This document shows, piece by piece, positions 5,410 to 6,054 of a DNA stretch of 6,054 nucleotides. The notes under the pieces are model-generated. The model was not told the DNA's origin, ran no database searches, and saw only the letters and a program-made list of their open reading frames with translations. The stretch's first letter is position 1, and every line of letters begins with the position of its first letter. This stretch comes from an uncultured Olsenella sp. (GTDB taxonomy: Bacteria; Actinomycetota; Coriobacteriia; Coriobacteriales; Atopobiaceae), in the NCBI GenBank assembly GCA_900548775.1, contig URLM01000073.1:1-6054 (forward strand). Reading direction: 5' to 3'. The translations under genes and the position numbers were made by a program.

Positions 5410-6054
5410 CTACCAGGAGACCTTGGCGATGTTCTCCTCGATGTGCTTGCAGCTTGCCTGCCAGCGCTCCTGCTCATGCGGCGTCATGGTGGGGACGATG
5501 ACCTTCTCGACGCCGCGTGCGCCAATCACGCAGGGCAGCGACGCATAGTGGCCCGAGACGCCGTAGACGCCCTCGACAAGGGTCGAGACGGGCGTCACAA
5601 GCTTGGTGTCACCCAGGATGGCGGCGATGATGGCTGCGGTTCCGTTGGCGATGGAGTACTCGGTGCAGGCCTTGCCCGCCATGGTGGTGTAGCCTCCGCG
5701 CACTGCCTGCATCTCGAGCGCATCGCGGTCGAGCGAGATGCCCGTCTGTGCCTCCAGCTCCTCGGGCGTGAGACAGCCAAAGGTGACGTGCGACCAGAGC
5801 GCAAACTCCGAGAACCCATGCTCGCCGAGCATCCATGCGTTGATCGATGCCTGGTCAAGGCCAGTCGCGCACGCAATGGCATGCTTGAAGCGCGCGGAGT
5901 CGAGCGTGGTGCCCGAGCCAATCACGCGCCGCAGCTCGCAGCCGGCGAGGTCGCGAATCTCGGTGGCAATCACGTCGTTGGGGTTGGAGACGCTCACCCA
6001 GATGCCCGTGAAACCGGCGCCCTCGATACGGCGGACGAACTTCTTGGGCTCCTC
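5410..6054 (-). CDS. L-lactate / L-2-hydroxyacid dehydrogenase family, C-terminal part (5' end outside the window)
   Basis: Read leftwards from the right edge, the frame is open from 6054 to a TAG at 5410-5412, giving 214 residues of the C-terminal two thirds. The enzyme family interconverts a 2-oxoacid and an L-2-hydroxyacid with NAD(H) in the cytoplasm. Visible residues numbered from the edge: SNPND at 23-27, VIGSGTTLDSARF at 44-56 with the catalytic-pair Asp52 and substrate-binding Arg55, GEHG with proton-relay His79, and Thr131 in KACTEY at the site lining the substrate pocket. A GTG within the frame at 5997 is not the real start, because family sequence (EGAGFTGIW) continues upstream of it. 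SNPND replaces the usual SNPVD. The protein also resembles L-2-hydroxyisocaproate dehydrogenase (GGYTTMAGKACTEY, SEFALWS), so lactate specificity is not certain. The promoter is outside the window. Confidence 0.9.
   Translation of the reverse strand, partial: EEPKKFVRRIEGAGFTGIWVSVSNPNDVIATEIRDLAGCELRRVIGSGTTLDSARFKHAIACATGLDQASINAWMLGEHGFSEFALWSHVTFGCLTPEELEAQTGISLDRDALEMQAVRGGYTTMAGKACTEYSIANGTAAIIAAILGDTKLVTPVSTLVEGVYGVSGHYASLPCVIGARGVEKVIVPTMTPHEQERWQASCKHIEENIAKVSW

Overview
The window is GC-rich DNA with a dense bacterial layout: short gaps, overlapping genes, tRNAs with encoded CCA, and GTG starts. Base composition, together with a CmpB-type membrane protein, a desulfurase/MnmA pair and a lactate dehydrogenase-family enzyme, fits a Coriobacteriia-like actinobacterium (the Olsenella/Atopobium neighbourhood). 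This assignment is an inference from style and gene content; no marker gene proves it.

Left part (1-600, minus strand). Two tRNA genes, tRNA-Gly(GCC) then tRNA-Cys(GCA), are read leftwards from a good sigma-70-type promoter with an A/T-rich UP-like element. They end at a strong intrinsic terminator (246-274). A weaker terminator-like hairpin lies between them. The outermost ~245 bases hold no gene I can support, but contain a clear imperfect inverted repeat (124-145 / 189-210) and a 15-base palindrome.

Centre (600-3920, plus strand). Three tightly packed genes probably form one operon: a six-segment membrane protein of the CmpB-like family (PF06541 type), a class I cysteine desulfurase whose start overlaps the previous stop (GTGA), and mnmA, whose ATG overlaps the desulfurase stop (TAATG). 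The last two form a plausible sulfur relay: the desulfurase takes sulfur from cysteine as a persulfide, and MnmA uses it to make 2-thiouridine at U34 of Lys, Glu and Gln tRNAs. This resembles the YrvO-MnmA pair of Bacillus. The role of the membrane protein in this set is unknown. The desulfurase has two unusual active-site substitutions.

Right part (3921-6054). A flippase-like integral membrane protein (LPG_synthase_TM / UPF0104 family) with a lysine/alanine-rich N-terminal tail follows, possibly from its own promoter in the end of mnmA. It converges on a partial minus-strand L-lactate/L-2-hydroxyacid dehydrogenase gene that runs off the right edge. A long inverted repeat sits between the two convergent genes.

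I see no mobile element, CRISPR array or defence system. Most of the window is ordinary chromosomal housekeeping; the desulfurase active site and the operon partner are the points most worth a second look.
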